From positions 88,966 through 152,965 of the forward strand of contig CM076668.1 of NCBI GenBank assembly GCA_038496675.1: a stretch of DNA of 64,000 nt, given 5' to 3'. Shown here piece after piece: positions 63,008 through 64,000 of the stretch. Source of the stretch: Rachycentron canadum. Lineage: Eukaryota; Chordata; Actinopteri; Carangiformes; Rachycentridae. Position numbers and translations under genes: made by a program. A model generated the notes under the pieces. That model searched no databases. It was given only the letters and a program-made list of their open reading frames with translations, and had not been told where the DNA came from. The number at the start of each line of letters is the position of its first letter. Position 1 is the stretch's first letter.

Positions 63008-64000
63008 AGCGTGATTGACAGACTGTACCACACAATCAGAATATAGTACAGAGCAGGTCAGATCCACCCCTCACTCCTCCTCAGCTCCACCTTCTCCAAA
63101 TATGGTTTCTGCTGGTTTTAACAAACCACAATGGCAGACGGCCAATTTACAAACTGGAGGCTTCAGCAGCTCACAGTCCGTTGGGTGATGTTATAGAGAG
63201 GGTTGGTACTTGGTTGTACAGCCCATAGTGTTATGAATATCTATATTCTTATGTACTTACATACTTATGTAGTATGTATTTTGATGACTTGAATATTCAC
63301 AGCGCTAACTCCCTCAGTATGGCATCATGTCAGAATGCTTTCATTCATGGAATTGATTTAATAAGTCACTGTAGTAAATCTAGCTCTTGGAAGAATATGT
63401 TTGAGGCAGGACCCAGCGTCCTGTCCCATGACCTCTCATGTAAATTATGTTGTGTCCTAGTTGGTAGCAAAGAAATCAGAATCGATGTGGTGATCAGAAT
63501 CAATATAATATTGAGCTGATTATCAATATTTAATGTGCTACAGGAACAAGCTATGCAGCTCATTATTTTAATGAGGCTGGCCCTCTCACTGCATCACTGC
63601 TGGCTTCACCAATAACACAGCTGTCCAGAGCTGTTTGCTCCTGCCCATAAGGTTCAGTCTGTCTGCTGCTCACACTCACCTTGACCCTGAGAGCAGCAAA
63701 TCTGTTATTGGAAGGAAACTGTGAGCTTTATAATCAGAAACTCTGAGTTTCTAATAGCAGCTGTACATTTACCTCAAGGCATTTTGTTTGTCCCTTCTGT
63801 CTCCTCCTCCTCCCTTTTACCCCCTAATCCCTGCAGCACTCCCTGCTAAGTGCACTTTGAATGCAGATCAATACATAGTTGCTGGTGACTGCTGATGTCT
63901 CAGCACAAAGGAAACGGCACAGCAGCAGCCATGTGTTTGTGTTACACAGAAATGTCTGTGCTTGCAGACCGATCAGATAATTCCAGTGAAAAGCCACTGC

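Larger units (their letters stand above)
55839..64000 (+). other. ryr2: RYR2 intron 1 (5' part)
   Basis: The intron starts with GTAAGT and is not closed in the window. It contains a TG run (about 55917-55955), transposon remnants and L2 copy 4 listed separately. Stretches 56340-57120, 57400-58280, 59120-59740 and 61464-62740 show no recognisable gene, RNA or repeat beyond short low-complexity tracts. Confidence 0.85.

Noticed and set aside
63950..64000. RYR2 exon 2 at the window's right edge (cttgcag acceptor-like word)
   Set aside because: Translation after the CAG does not give the DDEVV-type start expected for exon 2.

Overview
This is a vertebrate, almost certainly teleost fish, genomic window. 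It holds a multi-exon gene with GT-AG introns and conserved methionine synthase protein sequence, followed by the first coding exon of a ryanodine receptor 2 gene. Fish-typical transposons (L2-type LINEs, a Penelope-like element, Tc1-like transposons, a Ty3/gypsy-like solo LTR) lie around and inside these genes. A 500-base run of N at 35543-36042 is an assembly gap. There is nothing prokaryotic here.

Region 1, 1-32733: a very large degenerate minisatellite built from 8-bp (CAGGTCTA-like) and 9-bp (CAGGTCATA-like) units. Its orientation flips repeatedly, and it contains large inverted and direct duplications. Four LINE insertions (three of L2 type, one chimeric L2/RTE scrap), one solo LTR with a target-site duplication and a short unidentified insert interrupt it. 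No host gene is visible. The many open frames rich in QVYRS/TGHTG are by-products of the repeat.

Region 2, 32734-35542: minus-strand fragments of a Penelope-like retroelement (reverse transcriptase C-terminal part and a decayed GIY-YIG-like segment), present as about five partial copies, one arranged head to head. An orphan 53-codon reading frame ending at a good splice donor lies inside this region.

Region 3, 36043-54500: the plus-strand MTR gene (cobalamin-dependent methionine synthase). One partial and 31 complete coding exons join to 3582 coding bases (1193 codons plus stop). About 74 N-terminal residues fall in or before the gap. The zinc, folate, cobalamin and AdoMet-activation signatures are intact, so the gene looks functional. 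Its introns carry a decayed Tc1-like transposon, a second transposon remnant, a LINE tail and several simple repeats.

Region 4, 55196-64000: a 30-bp minisatellite, a CpG-rich promoter-like stretch, and coding exon 1 of RYR2 at 55791-55838. The rest is RYR2 intron 1, with another Tc1-like remnant, a decayed LINE segment, a fourth L2 copy (59747-61463) and a perfect 23-bp hairpin. MTR followed by RYR2 on the same strand matches the order known on human chromosome 1q43. The two genes do unrelated jobs (homocysteine remethylation; sarcoplasmic-reticulum calcium release), so this is conserved synteny and not a functional unit.
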